From assembly GCF_000423445.1 (NCBI RefSeq), contig NZ_AUHZ01000014.1, positions 1 to 64,000 of the forward strand: 64,000 nucleotides of DNA, in the 5' to 3' direction. Origin of the DNA: Acidipropionibacterium thoenii DSM 20276 (lineage in GTDB: Bacteria; Actinomycetota; Actinomycetes; Propionibacteriales; Propionibacteriaceae). Below, one piece after another: positions 1 through 9,500 of the stretch (the first letter of the stretch is position 1; every line of letters begins with the position of its first letter). The position numbers were made by a program, and so were the translations under genes. Below the pieces are notes generated by a model that worked only from the letters and a program-made list of their open reading frames with translations, did no database searches and was not told where the DNA came from.

Positions 1-180
1 TTCGCAGCCGCAGCGCCGGCACCACTGGTCGGGCTCGACCACCTGGCAGGCCAATACGGCACGATCCGGCTCGAGTCGCTGCCCGGTGACAACGAGGCCG
101 AGTTCGTCGAGGCGGCAGAAGGCAGTCAGGTCGGGGCTGGCGAACGCATCAGCGCGCCCGCCGACGGAAGCGTCGTGCAC
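1..180 (-). CDS. ISL3-family transposase, N-terminal 60 residues only
   Basis: The frame from a GTG at 180 stays open to the window edge. It contains a stretch reading TAFCRLDELGLVVTGQ, followed by DRAVLACQVVEPDQWCRRCG. The closing paired cysteines match the N-terminal zinc-binding region that starts ISL3-family (DDE) transposases. The catalytic domain would lie to the left of the window. The GTG start is a choice among weak options; an upstream in-frame start is possible because the frame stays open for some distance. Family assignment is from recognition of the N-terminal pattern, not from a search. Confidence 0.65.
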   Translation of the reverse strand, partial: MHDASVGGRADAFASPDLTAFCRLDELGLVVTGQRLEPDRAVLACQVVEPDQWCRRCGCE

Positions 181-277
181 GTCGAGGTCTTTCGGGCTGA
201 GTGTGTAGGAGCTCTCATCCTCGGGAGACCTCGACCTCTATCCGGCCACCGACGCGCCGGCCCGCCGCGCGACGTGC

Positions 278-302
278 GCTACACCCTCATCTGGGAAGAG
301 CC
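278..302 (-). repeat. Putative terminal inverted repeat of the ISL3-type element
   Basis: Read on the minus strand this begins GGCTCTTCCCAGATGAGG, the GGCTCTTC-type start seen in ISL3-family ends. The neighbouring HAD gene runs into it and stops at a TAG inside it (281-279). The partner repeat is outside the window. Confidence 0.55.
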
Positions 303-848
303 TGATAAAACTTCGCTGTCACCATCGCTCCCGGGTATTACGTCCTGAGATTGATTTCCGGGATGATGAACTGGTGGCGCAGGCGGTAGTAGATCACATG
401 CCCAAATTCCTTCCACATGGGATGCGAGACGACTCCCCTTTATCATGGCTCGTAGCCCAGTTGAAACCACGTAGTGCTCCACTCTCACATCATGTTTTCG
501 ATACGGCTCTACATCGACAGACTGCCGCAGCCGGTCAAAGAATCCTGGAAGACCTGGAGCGAGTTGAATTTCGTTCCCTAGCTCACGCAGTGTTTTGGCT
601 GTCAGTCCTTTGAATATTCCCTCTCGGATATATGTTAATATGTGATTCAGATAAATCGTATCATTCGCGATCCTATAGTCTCCCTCCTCTGAATAGAACG
701 CACTCAAATTATTCACTTCTTCCCAGAACGCTCTTGAATCAACGCCATACTTCGTGAACAGGGGGCCCTGCATATAGTCGTGGGTCAGGGTCTTGTCAAA
801 GTCCCATATCACAGCGATGACACTCTGCGTATAGATAGCGGGCGGCAT
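279..848 (-). pseudogene. HAD-superfamily phosphatase, last gene of the defence operon, 3' end cut by the IS
   Basis: The start ATG at 848 overlaps the TAA of the preceding gene by one base, so the gene is translationally coupled to it. Motif I is clear (WDFDKT, nucleophile D16 and D18), and the Ser/Thr motif II lies in HYVVSTG near residue 130. After GIWACDLL (about 148-154) and a short proline-rich stretch, the frame enters the IS end, and the last seven residues come from the IS repeat. HAD proteins of this type normally continue for another 100 or so residues, including the acidic motif IV that binds magnesium. What remains (189 residues) is therefore probably inactive. The proline-rich stretch is also found in some relatives, so the frame up to about residue 182 may be native. 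The role in the operon is unknown. Confidence 0.7.
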
Positions 849-1231
849 TATGCGATCTCCGCACTGCCGAAGTGAACTCGATTCCCCTCGGACCACCAAC
901 CTTGAAGTTCGCAGCCACTCTGCCGAAGTCTCTCGTGCGCGACCCCAAGGAGCGGAAGTGGAACGAGGACACAAACCTTCCATGATTCATATCGGCCCGA
1001 TGCGCTCAACGATTCCCATATATCATTTTCGTCGGCATCGACAATAAACTCAAGCGTCTTTGACTCAAGCGAAGCCAGCGAATCAATACTGATATGATCA
1101 TTTATTCGTCGTTTGAACTCCCTGATCCGATGACCTTGAACTGTCCACGCAGCACACGCGGATTCCGCAACCATTCGTTTTGACGCTTGCTTCGACTTAC
1201 TAGATATGTCCATCACGCAGGTACACCTCAC
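848..1231 (-). CDS. Small protein of unknown function inside the defence operon
   Basis: This 127-residue frame begins at a GTG at 1231 that overlaps the TGA of the UvrD-like gene (GTGA). It ends in a TAA sharing a base with the ATG of the HAD gene, so its coupling on both sides argues that it is real. An internal ATG seven codons in (1213) is an alternative start. The product is mildly charged, with a basic N-terminal third (KSKQASKRM, REFKRR), an acidic centre (FIVDADENDIWESL) and a hydrophobic strand WKVCVLVPLPLLG. No known catalytic motif, signal peptide or membrane segment was seen. Its bases are more AT-rich than those of the large genes upstream. Possible roles are accessory subunit or inhibitor of its neighbours; both are guesses. 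Confidence 0.55.
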   Translation of the reverse strand: MRCTCVMDISSKSKQASKRMVAESACAAWTVQGHRIREFKRRINDHISIDSLASLESKTLEFIVDADENDIWESLSASGRYESWKVCVLVPLPLLGVAHERLRQSGCELQGWWSEGNRVHFGSAEIA

Positions 1232-3525
1232 CTAAAGGCATCGAAAACTATCAGTTCATCCCTCGCCCTTGAAGCCGCGACGTACAACAGCGATCGCTCC
1301 CTCTTCCGGGCATCAGCCTTGTCCTGATCGCTGAAGTCATAGCTGCGGGATGCGCTGGAGTCTGCACCGGTCAGATCCGCATCGAAGAGGATCACCCTGG
1401 TGAACTCGGTTCCCTTGGCGCGGTGCATGGTCATCACCACCGGTTCCTTCCCCGTGGCTGGCCCTCGATCCACAGCCTTGGCCGGAACTCCGCGTTCATT
1501 GAGCCCGGAAACGACCCGGTCTCTTTGATTACGGTCTCTCACCAGGACAGCGAAGGCCTCAGCTCGTCTAGTGCCACTTGCCTCCTTGATCCAGCGCATC
1601 AGCGTCTCGGCAGTGGCATCGAGTTCTTCAATGAACCCGGAGCACCGGCGCACCACCGGATCCATTCCATGTCTGGCCGACCGGTACCCGTCGGTGCCGT
1701 CCTCGTCCCCCTCGAGATCGTCGTACTCGACACCCGCCAGGATTGCCGTCGCCCATCGAAGATTCTCGGCCGTCGTGCGGTAGTTGAGCGTCAGCTTCCT
1801 GGACCGCCCACGGGTCGCGATCCCGTAGTGGGACAGGACGAGCTTCTGGCCGTAGATCCGCTGATGTCCGTCCTCGGCGATGAAGATGTCATCGGCATGC
1901 TCCCCGACGAGCGCCCGCACCAGCATCCAGTGAGTAGGCTTGAGATCCTGCCCCTCGTCAACCAATACGTGATCGGCCGGCCGGCCCTCGCGGTCAGCCA
2001 CCTCGTTCAGGTACTCCGCGGCGATTGCCGCCTTCTCCGCAAAGTCCGCACAACCCTGGAGGGCCTCTTCCTCCCGGTACCGTTCCACCGCCTTCCAGAC
2101 CGCCTGACGCGCCGAGCGACTCAACCGCACGCCACGGCCGGGCCGTCGCACGCGCAGATACTCGGCCTCCGTGGTGATGCGGTTCGGCAACACCACCAGC
2201 TCGTACTCGGTCTCCAGGAACTGTGGCTTCGCGGCGGCACCCAGCTGCTCCCTCAGCCCGGATGTCTCCTGGACAACCTGACGCCAGAGATCCCTGGGCA
2301 GCCGGCCGCCGACGTCGGTCCTCGCCGCGCCCAGCACCTTCTCCACCGCCGTCGCAATGCGCGCGCCGGCTCCGCGAACCACTGCCGACGCCAAGGCGTC
2401 GATCCCGTTGACGTAGACGCCGTCACCACCCAGCCCCGGAGCCAGCTGAATCCCCGGATCCAGACGCGTCAGGCTCTCCTTGAGCTCATCGGCAAGGTTC
2501 CTGGTGAAGGTCGTGAGCACGATTCGACAGCCGGGATCTGTCCTTGCGAGACGCCGGGCACGGTGCACCACGACGACCGTCTTCCCGGTCCCCGCGCCAC
2601 CCGCCAGCCGGAACGAGCCATTCGTCCTCTTGTCCACCCAGGTGCGCTGCACCGGGTGCAGGAAGACCCGCCAGGCACCGAGGTCGCCCTCCTCGATGAC
2701 GCGTCTCAGCTCGTCGACGCCGTCGATCGGGGCGAACTCCATTCGGCTCGCCGGCCTCTTCAGCGCCTCGATCATGTCGGCATCGTTGGCCTCAGACCCT
2801 GTCGCGGCTCGGTCGAGTTCCAACTCCTCGCGCACCTGGTCCAGTGAGCTGCCGGTCGCCAGAGCCAGCAGCGCCTCCGACTGCCAGGTCGGGGCAGACT
2901 CCACCAACTGCCCGAAGGCGCGATCATCTGTCACCCGCACGGCTCGCCGAGCCAGCCCCGGCTCGATGCCAAGACCCTCCAGTTCCGCGACGGAGACCTT
3001 CAGCAGAGGATCTGCAGTCGCGGGATGGACATCCGGACCCGGCGCCGCAGCGGGGACGCCATCCCTCGCCGGAGCGGCCTCCTCCACATGATCGGCATGA
3101 GGATCAGCACCAGCACCCGCCCCGACACCTCGGTCAGCCCCCGAATCCGCCTTCGGCACCTCGGCAACAGCATCCGCCTCGGGAACGGCGGCCGCCTCGG
3201 CCCGCACGATCTCCACGATCCCGTTCACCGGGTTCATCCAGAACTTGGCGGTTCGCGCCTTCTCGATCGCCTCGTCATGCATCCAGATCCCATAGACCAC
3301 ATAGGCCGGATGCTCTCCCGCCAGTTTGAACAGCACCGCGCGGTACTTGTCGTCGACCCGTCCGGTCCGCACCCGCTTGTCCACCGACCCGTTGATCGTC
3401 TCGATGTGCAACCCGGGAGCGGCGTCATCCTTGGCGAGCTTCTCCAGGAAGGTGTACGCCTTCTGTTTCACTGACCCATCAACCTGATGCGCCTGCTTGG
3501 TCATGATCAGCATTGATTCAGCCAT
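1228..3525 (-). CDS. UvrD/Rep-like superfamily 1 helicase with RelE/ParE-like N-terminal domain
   Basis: A 765-residue protein. Residues 1-110 (KQKAYTFLEKLAKDD... DKYRAVLFKL... VYGIWMHDEAIE) resemble the RelE/ParE fold found at the N-terminus of some defence-linked helicases. An acidic, alanine-rich linker follows (about 110-190). The SF1 core then has Walker A AGGAGTGKT near 305-313, Walker B VLVDEGQDL, motif IV LTLNYRTT, motif V VMTMHRAKGTEF and motif VI LLYVAASRARDEL. The core is expected to unwind or translocate DNA using ATP. The start at 3525 overlaps the end of the DUF1998 helicase gene by 8 bases and has GAGGGGG just upstream. It occupies the operon place where class 1 DISARM would carry DrmC, a phospholipase D-type protein, yet has no HKD motif. 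Whether the RelE-like part is toxic is unknown. Confidence 0.8.
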   Translation of the reverse strand: MAESMLIMTKQAHQVDGSVKQKAYTFLEKLAKDDAAPGLHIETINGSVDKRVRTGRVDDKYRAVLFKLAGEHPAYVVYGIWMHDEAIEKARTAKFWMNPVNGIVEIVRAEAAAVPEADAVAEVPKADSGADRGVGAGAGADPHADHVEEAAPARDGVPAAAPGPDVHPATADPLLKVSVAELEGLGIEPGLARRAVRVTDDRAFGQLVESAPTWQSEALLALATGSSLDQVREELELDRAATGSEANDADMIEALKRPASRMEFAPIDGVDELRRVIEEGDLGAWRVFLHPVQRTWVDKRTNGSFRLAGGAGTGKTVVVVHRARRLARTDPGCRIVLTTFTRNLADELKESLTRLDPGIQLAPGLGGDGVYVNGIDALASAVVRGAGARIATAVEKVLGAARTDVGGRLPRDLWRQVVQETSGLREQLGAAAKPQFLETEYELVVLPNRITTEAEYLRVRRPGRGVRLSRSARQAVWKAVERYREEEALQGCADFAEKAAIAAEYLNEVADREGRPADHVLVDEGQDLKPTHWMLVRALVGEHADDIFIAEDGHQRIYGQKLVLSHYGIATRGRSRKLTLNYRTTAENLRWATAILAGVEYDDLEGDEDGTDGYRSARHGMDPVVRRCSGFIEELDATAETLMRWIKEASGTRRAEAFAVLVRDRNQRDRVVSGLNERGVPAKAVDRGPATGKEPVVMTMHRAKGTEFTRVILFDADLTGADSSASRSYDFSDQDKADARKRERSLLYVAASRARDELIVFDAFR

Positions 3526-6500
3526 CGGTCCCCCTCACTGCCTTGACGATCGCCTTCACCTCGGCCGGGACGAGCCGCCAGCCCTCATGCTGGAGCTCCT
3601 CCGCGTCCCCCTCCTCGGGTTCGACAACCACAACGATCTTCTCAGATGGCCACGACAAGTCTGTGGGGATCCCCGCGACCTCCTCGCCCGATTCCGGCAC
3701 CGAGACACCGGCATCAGCCAGTTGACGCACCAGGGGGGCAACGGACTTGTCGACGTTGCCGAGGACGGCCTGCCACTGTCCGACCAGCTCCACCGGGATC
3801 GCCGGATCGGACACCATGATGTCGGCGCGCGCACGAGACGGCGTACCTCCTCCGGTCAGGACAGGGCCCCCGGACAGCTCAGAACTCCCGGCCGCCGCCA
3901 GCGCCCCGGCCTGCGACGAGAGCACTGCCGCTGCACTGCGGCTGGCCCGTACCGCCTCCACGGTGACGAGGTGTGTGTCGTCCGGCGTCCTGGCGATCAG
4001 CGCATTGGAGATCTGCAACCACAGCCGCCAGGAGTCGGCGAAGGTGTCGGACCCCAGCGACGCCGTCCGGTCGTCGAGCACCACGCAGATCCTCATGTTC
4101 ATCACGTTCTGGGCGTCGACCAGCACGCCGACCTCCCCGCGGTGCCACCAGAATCCGCCAGATGTCTGCGAGGGAACGGCCGGTTGCCCACAGATCAGCC
4201 CGGCCGCCGTCTCCGGCAGGGGCATGGCCTCGTCGAGGTACACCCGCCGGGCCCCGGAGTTCCCGGCAGTGATCATGAAGTACGCCGGCACGGCGTTGCT
4301 GAACCGTCGAAGATCGGCCTGACTTCCACCGGAGACGACGTAGGCCAGGAAGGCGAAAGGCCCGCTGGTGAGCGCATCGGCGGCGTCCTGGCTGAACCCG
4401 AACTGAGTCCGCAGCGGCCCGGTGATCTGCTCGTTGAGCCAGGCCGGCGGCGCGACGCGGGAGCCTCCGGAGGCCCTGCGCGCCGCCTCCTGCTCGCAGT
4501 CCGCCATGGTGATGGCCAGCACCTGGTCCCCGCCGAGCCTCAGCGCTGCCCGTTTCTGGGCGTCATCGGCCACTCGGTTGTGCTCCCTCGTGGCGTGGTA
4601 GCGCAATCCGTCAGTGAAGATCTCGACCTGCGGGATCCCCGACCCGAACAGCCGGAAATCGGGGCGAACGCCCAGGACATCGACCTGAGGCTGGATCCGG
4701 AACTGACGGTTCCCGGCGCTCACAGTCATGACGTTTCCGGTGGGTCCGGGGACCTCGTGCACCGTGGCGACCCCCTCGAGTCCTGCGCGAACCTCCACCC
4801 GGAAGCGCTGCTCGAGTGCGGACTCGTCGCTCGGATCAGTCGCCACAGCGGCGTCAGTCCGCTTCCAGGCCATCTCCTCGGTGGGCTCGGGACCGTCGAC
4901 AGATCCGGTCAGCAGCACACGCAGGTGCCGCTCGGCCGCCATCCGTGAGATGTGCGGCACTGACTGTGGAGACGCATATGGCAGCAGGCATCGATGACAC
5001 GCCAGTCTCCCCTCGGCCTGGCACTCGCAGTCGTGGACCCGCCGCCACGCGCTGTACAGCATCTGCCAGACGTCTCGTGGATTGGCGAGTTTGGCCAGGT
5101 ACCCCGTTCCCCCTGGCACCTCATCATGCAGCAGCAGTGATTGCTGCGGCGTCTCGCCGGGGGCGGTCGGATCAGCGACCGCCTCCACCCCGATGTGATC
5201 CGGCGATCCTCCGAACTCGGAGCGCAACCCCATGAGGACGGCAGCCGCCAGGCTCGGGATGGCGAAGCTGTCCCCGGTGGTGATGGACCATGGCAAGGGA
5301 AGCAGCACCCCCTGGGTGGTCAATGTCCTCGACAGCGCGATCGCCCGATTGTGCTCCTCCGGCGCATCGCGGTACTGGCACCACGGCGCGTGCTCGGCAC
5401 GGGAGTTCGCCCGCGACTGGGTGTCGAGGTGGCCACACCCCTCACACACCCGGAACAGCGGGGCGATGTACGAATCCCCGGCGATCATCCGCTCGGAGCC
5501 CTGCTCCTGCCGCTTGCCGAGATTCAGCCATCGCAGCGTCATCCCGTTGACGAGTTTGGCACCGAACTCGGAGCCCTCGACGAACCACTGGTGTGCGATC
5601 CGGGCCTCGTCGACGTCGGCGGTGAGCACCATGGTGTAGTTGGCATTCACCCTCTCGTCGGAGGAGTCGGTGATCCGGCAGGAGTCCCGGTTCACATTGG
5701 CTGAGGCCTTCTTGAACTCCACGACCTCCATGCGGTTGCCGGAATCCCCGATCCCAGGGGTTCCGCACCGTGGGCACTCGGTGATCGTCTCCTCGACGCC
5801 GCTCTCGGTGAGGTCCTTCCCGTAGCCACACTGGGGGCAGAAGACCCAGTTGCGAATCTCCTGGGCGTCGGGCCCCAGATCCACCGAGTCGATCCTCACG
5901 GCGTAGCCGTGGGCGTAGAAGGTGGAACCGGGGGCGAAGTCACGCAGGGCGATGGCCGATCCGCGCTGATAGCTCACCGGTTCGTGCTCGTATGCGCCAG
6001 TGTCGGGATTGAACCAGCTCATCGCGACGTCGAGGGTCACCGAGTCGTCCAACAGGGTGTAGTTGGGGAACAGCCCGACCCTCTCCAGGGTGGAGATCCA
6101 GTACTCGGTACCGGTCTCGGCGATCTCGCGGTTCACCTGGCGCAGGGCAGACGTGGCCGTCCGTTGCTCTGCCCGGCGTTCCGCTGTGTCGTCGGTCCGC
6201 TCGTCTGACCGGTCCAGCTGACCCTCCACGAGCGCGAGCTCTGCTGTCGCGGCCTGCAACTGGTCGACGTCGTCGCTGGCCCGGGTGACCGTGGCGCGCT
6301 GGTCCAGCTCCTCAAGGACACTCATGATCTGGTCCTTGCGGTAGCGCAGCGCCTCCTGCTCGTGGTGCCAGGACTGCGCTGCACCGTGCACCAGGGCCGC
6401 CAGGTCACTGCTGCCGGGTGCAGATCCGGGGTCGGCCCAGGCTTTGAGGGTCTCCCGTGCGGCCTCATCGACCCGGCCGTCGAAGGTGGCCAGGAAGGCG

Positions 6501-9500
6501 GCCAGTCGCCCGGGCTGCTCGGCGGCCCTGACGAGATCACCGAGGTATTCGCCCGGCTGGGAGTTCATCGCCTCGCCGATGGAACGCGGGTGGTGCTTCT
6601 CGATGTCGTCGCGCGCCATCCCGTCGGCAATATGGGCCAGGTACTGCCGCTTGAGGATCTCCTCGGCCGAGAGGTAGGTGGCCGGCGGTTGAACCTCGCC
6701 GTTGATGAGGGACTCGGGCTCCCCCAGCCGGGGCAGGAACTCTCCCCGGCCACGGACGTAGGCCATGTCCAGGGAGTTGCCGGTGAGGCGTCCGGCGCGC
6801 CCGACCCGCTGCAGATAGTTCGCGACCCGGCGCGGCAGCCCGGCCAGGAAGACCGCCGACAGGTCACCGATGTCGATGCCCATCTCCAGGGTCGGAGTGG
6901 CGACCAACACGTTGGGCGCGGCGGGATCGGTGGAGCCACGCTTGAACGCCTCCTCGTACTCGGCGCGGGTCTGGTTGCTCAGCAGGGAGGTGTGTTCGCG
7001 GGAGACCACGCGACGCATGTCGCTGGACTCGTAGAGATGCCGGTACGCGTTGTCCGGGTCTCCTGCCTCGGGGCGCAGGTGGCCCGGGCACCGTGACGAC
7101 AGGCAAGGCCCGTCGCGCAGGTCCGCGACGGTGTCGGGGGATCCGGGATACGGGGTCCGGCACACGTCACAACGCAGCAGGATCCGACCGGTGGCCACGT
7201 CCTGCGCATCCGCGACCCCCACAATGACGTGGTCGGCGCGGATCTTGTAGACGGTGTGGTCACCGGTTCCGGTCCGCACCGACGCGACCACTCCCGCTGC
7301 CGCCAGTCGCACCAGCAGATCCTTGGCCAGCACCCCGCCCAGTCGGGATGGGACGCCGAGCACCCGCCGGGTCCAGTCGGCATACCAGGACTGGGAGTCT
7401 GTGACGGGGTCGAGCAGCATGGTGTCCGAACGCCGGTCCCTGCGCGCCCGCGGCGTCCTTCCTCCGCCGGTGTAGGGGAACCCGGGTGCGGCCCGGCCGG
7501 TCGGAAAGGCCGGCATCCCGCCTGTCCGCTGGGTCGGGGTGCGGCCTCCCCACAGGAAGTACCGTTGGCCGTCGTGGTCGATGAATCGGTCGAACCACTC
7601 ATGATCGATGGCACCCTGGGAGCGCATCCGCTCCAGGACACCGCGCACCCATCGGACACGCACCTGCTGGGAGAGATCGGCCAGGGGTTCGTCCATGCGG
7701 TCCTGATTCAGATCGGCGAGAACCTGCTGGGCGATGGCGCCCAACTCCGTGCCACTCTCGGTGCCCACATGAGCCCAGGCTGAACCGGTGCGTTCCAGGG
7801 TGCGGCCGAAATGACTCGACAGGCCGAACTCCATGATCGCGTCGAAGAGGAGACGCCGCCGCACCCTGTTGCGAAGCCCGCTGTGAATCCCCGACCAGCT
7901 CGATGAGGTCCAGAACTCGGCATTCTCGGGATTGCTCGCCAACTCCACAGGAAGGATCCGATAGCGCTTGAAGACGTCGTCGCGAGCCAGTTCGAGTACC
8001 CGGTCGGTGAGCTCGTTGAGGTTGAGATGCTCGTCGCCGAGGCCGTTGCGGAGCACGGCGCGCAGGGTGATGGAGTGGGATCGGGCGGAGATGAACCCGG
8101 CGTGGTGGGCGGCGTCCTGCACCGAGTCGGCGAAGACCAGGGCCTTCTTCTCCCCGGGGTTGATGGTGGGGCTGCCGAACAGGTTCGACATGGTTACCGA
8201 GAGCAGGGTGGCGATGGCCGAGCCGAGGAACCGGATACCGTCACGCTGCTGGCAGGAGGGGCAACGATCATCGCGGGACTGGTCGTCGGCGTCCTCCCCG
8301 GTGAGCATCAGCACCGGGATCACCGAGCCATTCCGGTAGGCCGGGTCATCGGCCTCAGGACGCCGGGAGGAGAAGTGGCGGGCCAGGGTGTCGAACCACA
8401 TCAGTCGTGAATCATGCTCCCCACCGGATTCCGCCTCCTCCTGTTCGGCCTCGCGGGTGGCGCTGATGAGGGCACGGAACCGGTTGCTGTGACTGGCGTG
8501 ACCGGTCCGGATGTGGTCATCGTTGGCGGTCAGATCCGCCCCGGTGTTGGCGAGCTGGACACCCCATCCGGAGCGACCGCAGTGACGGCAGTAGACGGCG
8601 GGGAACCAGGCGAGGCTGGCAGCGGTGAAGTCATCGCCCGATCCCGCGGGAACACCGTCGTCGGACCAGTGGTAGCGGACCTCGGTGCTGGCCTCCCGGT
8701 CGATCCGGGACAGTTCACGGATCCACAGATGGGTCTCGGTGCTGATGGCGTCGCGGTCGGGCTGGGCGCGCAGATGGGCGAGTGCGGAGACCAGATCAAG
8801 GAGGAACAGGACGCGATGATCATGGGCGTCGGGGTCGGTTCCCTCGCCGGGGAACAGCTCCTTGTCGTCGGCGAGCCGATCGATGTGGGTGGCTTCGGTG
8901 GTCCTGGTGATGAGGCTCCGGATGAAAGGGTGGGCTGCGGCCAGGGCGAGCAATCGGTCGTGGACGTGGTCGTGGGAGCCAGCGCGGTCCGTGGAGGCGT
9001 CCGGAACCTCGGAGCCAGAGTCGCCCGAGGAGGCGTGCGGATCCTCGGGTTCGTACATACCTTGGAGGACGGCCTGGCAGATCGCGGCGGCATCACCGCC
9101 GGCCCGCTCGGCGGCGTCGTGAATCTGCCGGGCCCCGCTCGTGGTGATGGTCATCGGCCGCAGCGTCACCTTCTTGGCTTTGGAGCCCACGCCGTGCGCC
9201 CACTCGTCGATGGCTTTGCGGGACTCGGTGACCACGCAGTCGGTGTCGAAGGGCTCGCCGAAGATGGTGGTGGCGAAGTCGACCATCTGCTGGCGGCCGG
9301 TCTCCGATCCTCCGCCAAGGGTGGCGGAGGTGCCGACCGGGGTGATCCGCCCCAGCGGCCTGGCCCACTCCTCGGCGGTGTGGACGCTCGGTGAGAGGTC
9401 GCGCTGGCCCTGCTGGGTGTCGTGGTCCTGCGGGGTGTCGCCGGGTGGCGACCAGTAGGACTTGAGGGTCAGGCCGAGGCGGCGCAACAGCATGGCGACA

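Larger units (their letters stand above)
1..302 (-). mobile_element. Right end of an ISL3-family insertion sequence, truncated by the window edge
   Basis: The stretch holds the 5' part of a transposase reading leftward off the window, preceded by about 120 bases of leader and an end beginning GGCTCTTCCCAG, which looks like an ISL3-type terminal inverted repeat. The boundary at 302/303 is inferred from two facts: this end-like sequence starts there, and the HAD reading frame to its right loses family resemblance near there. The other end and the 8-bp target duplication typical of ISL3 elements lie outside the window, so insertion rather than another rearrangement is not proven. Confidence 0.65.
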
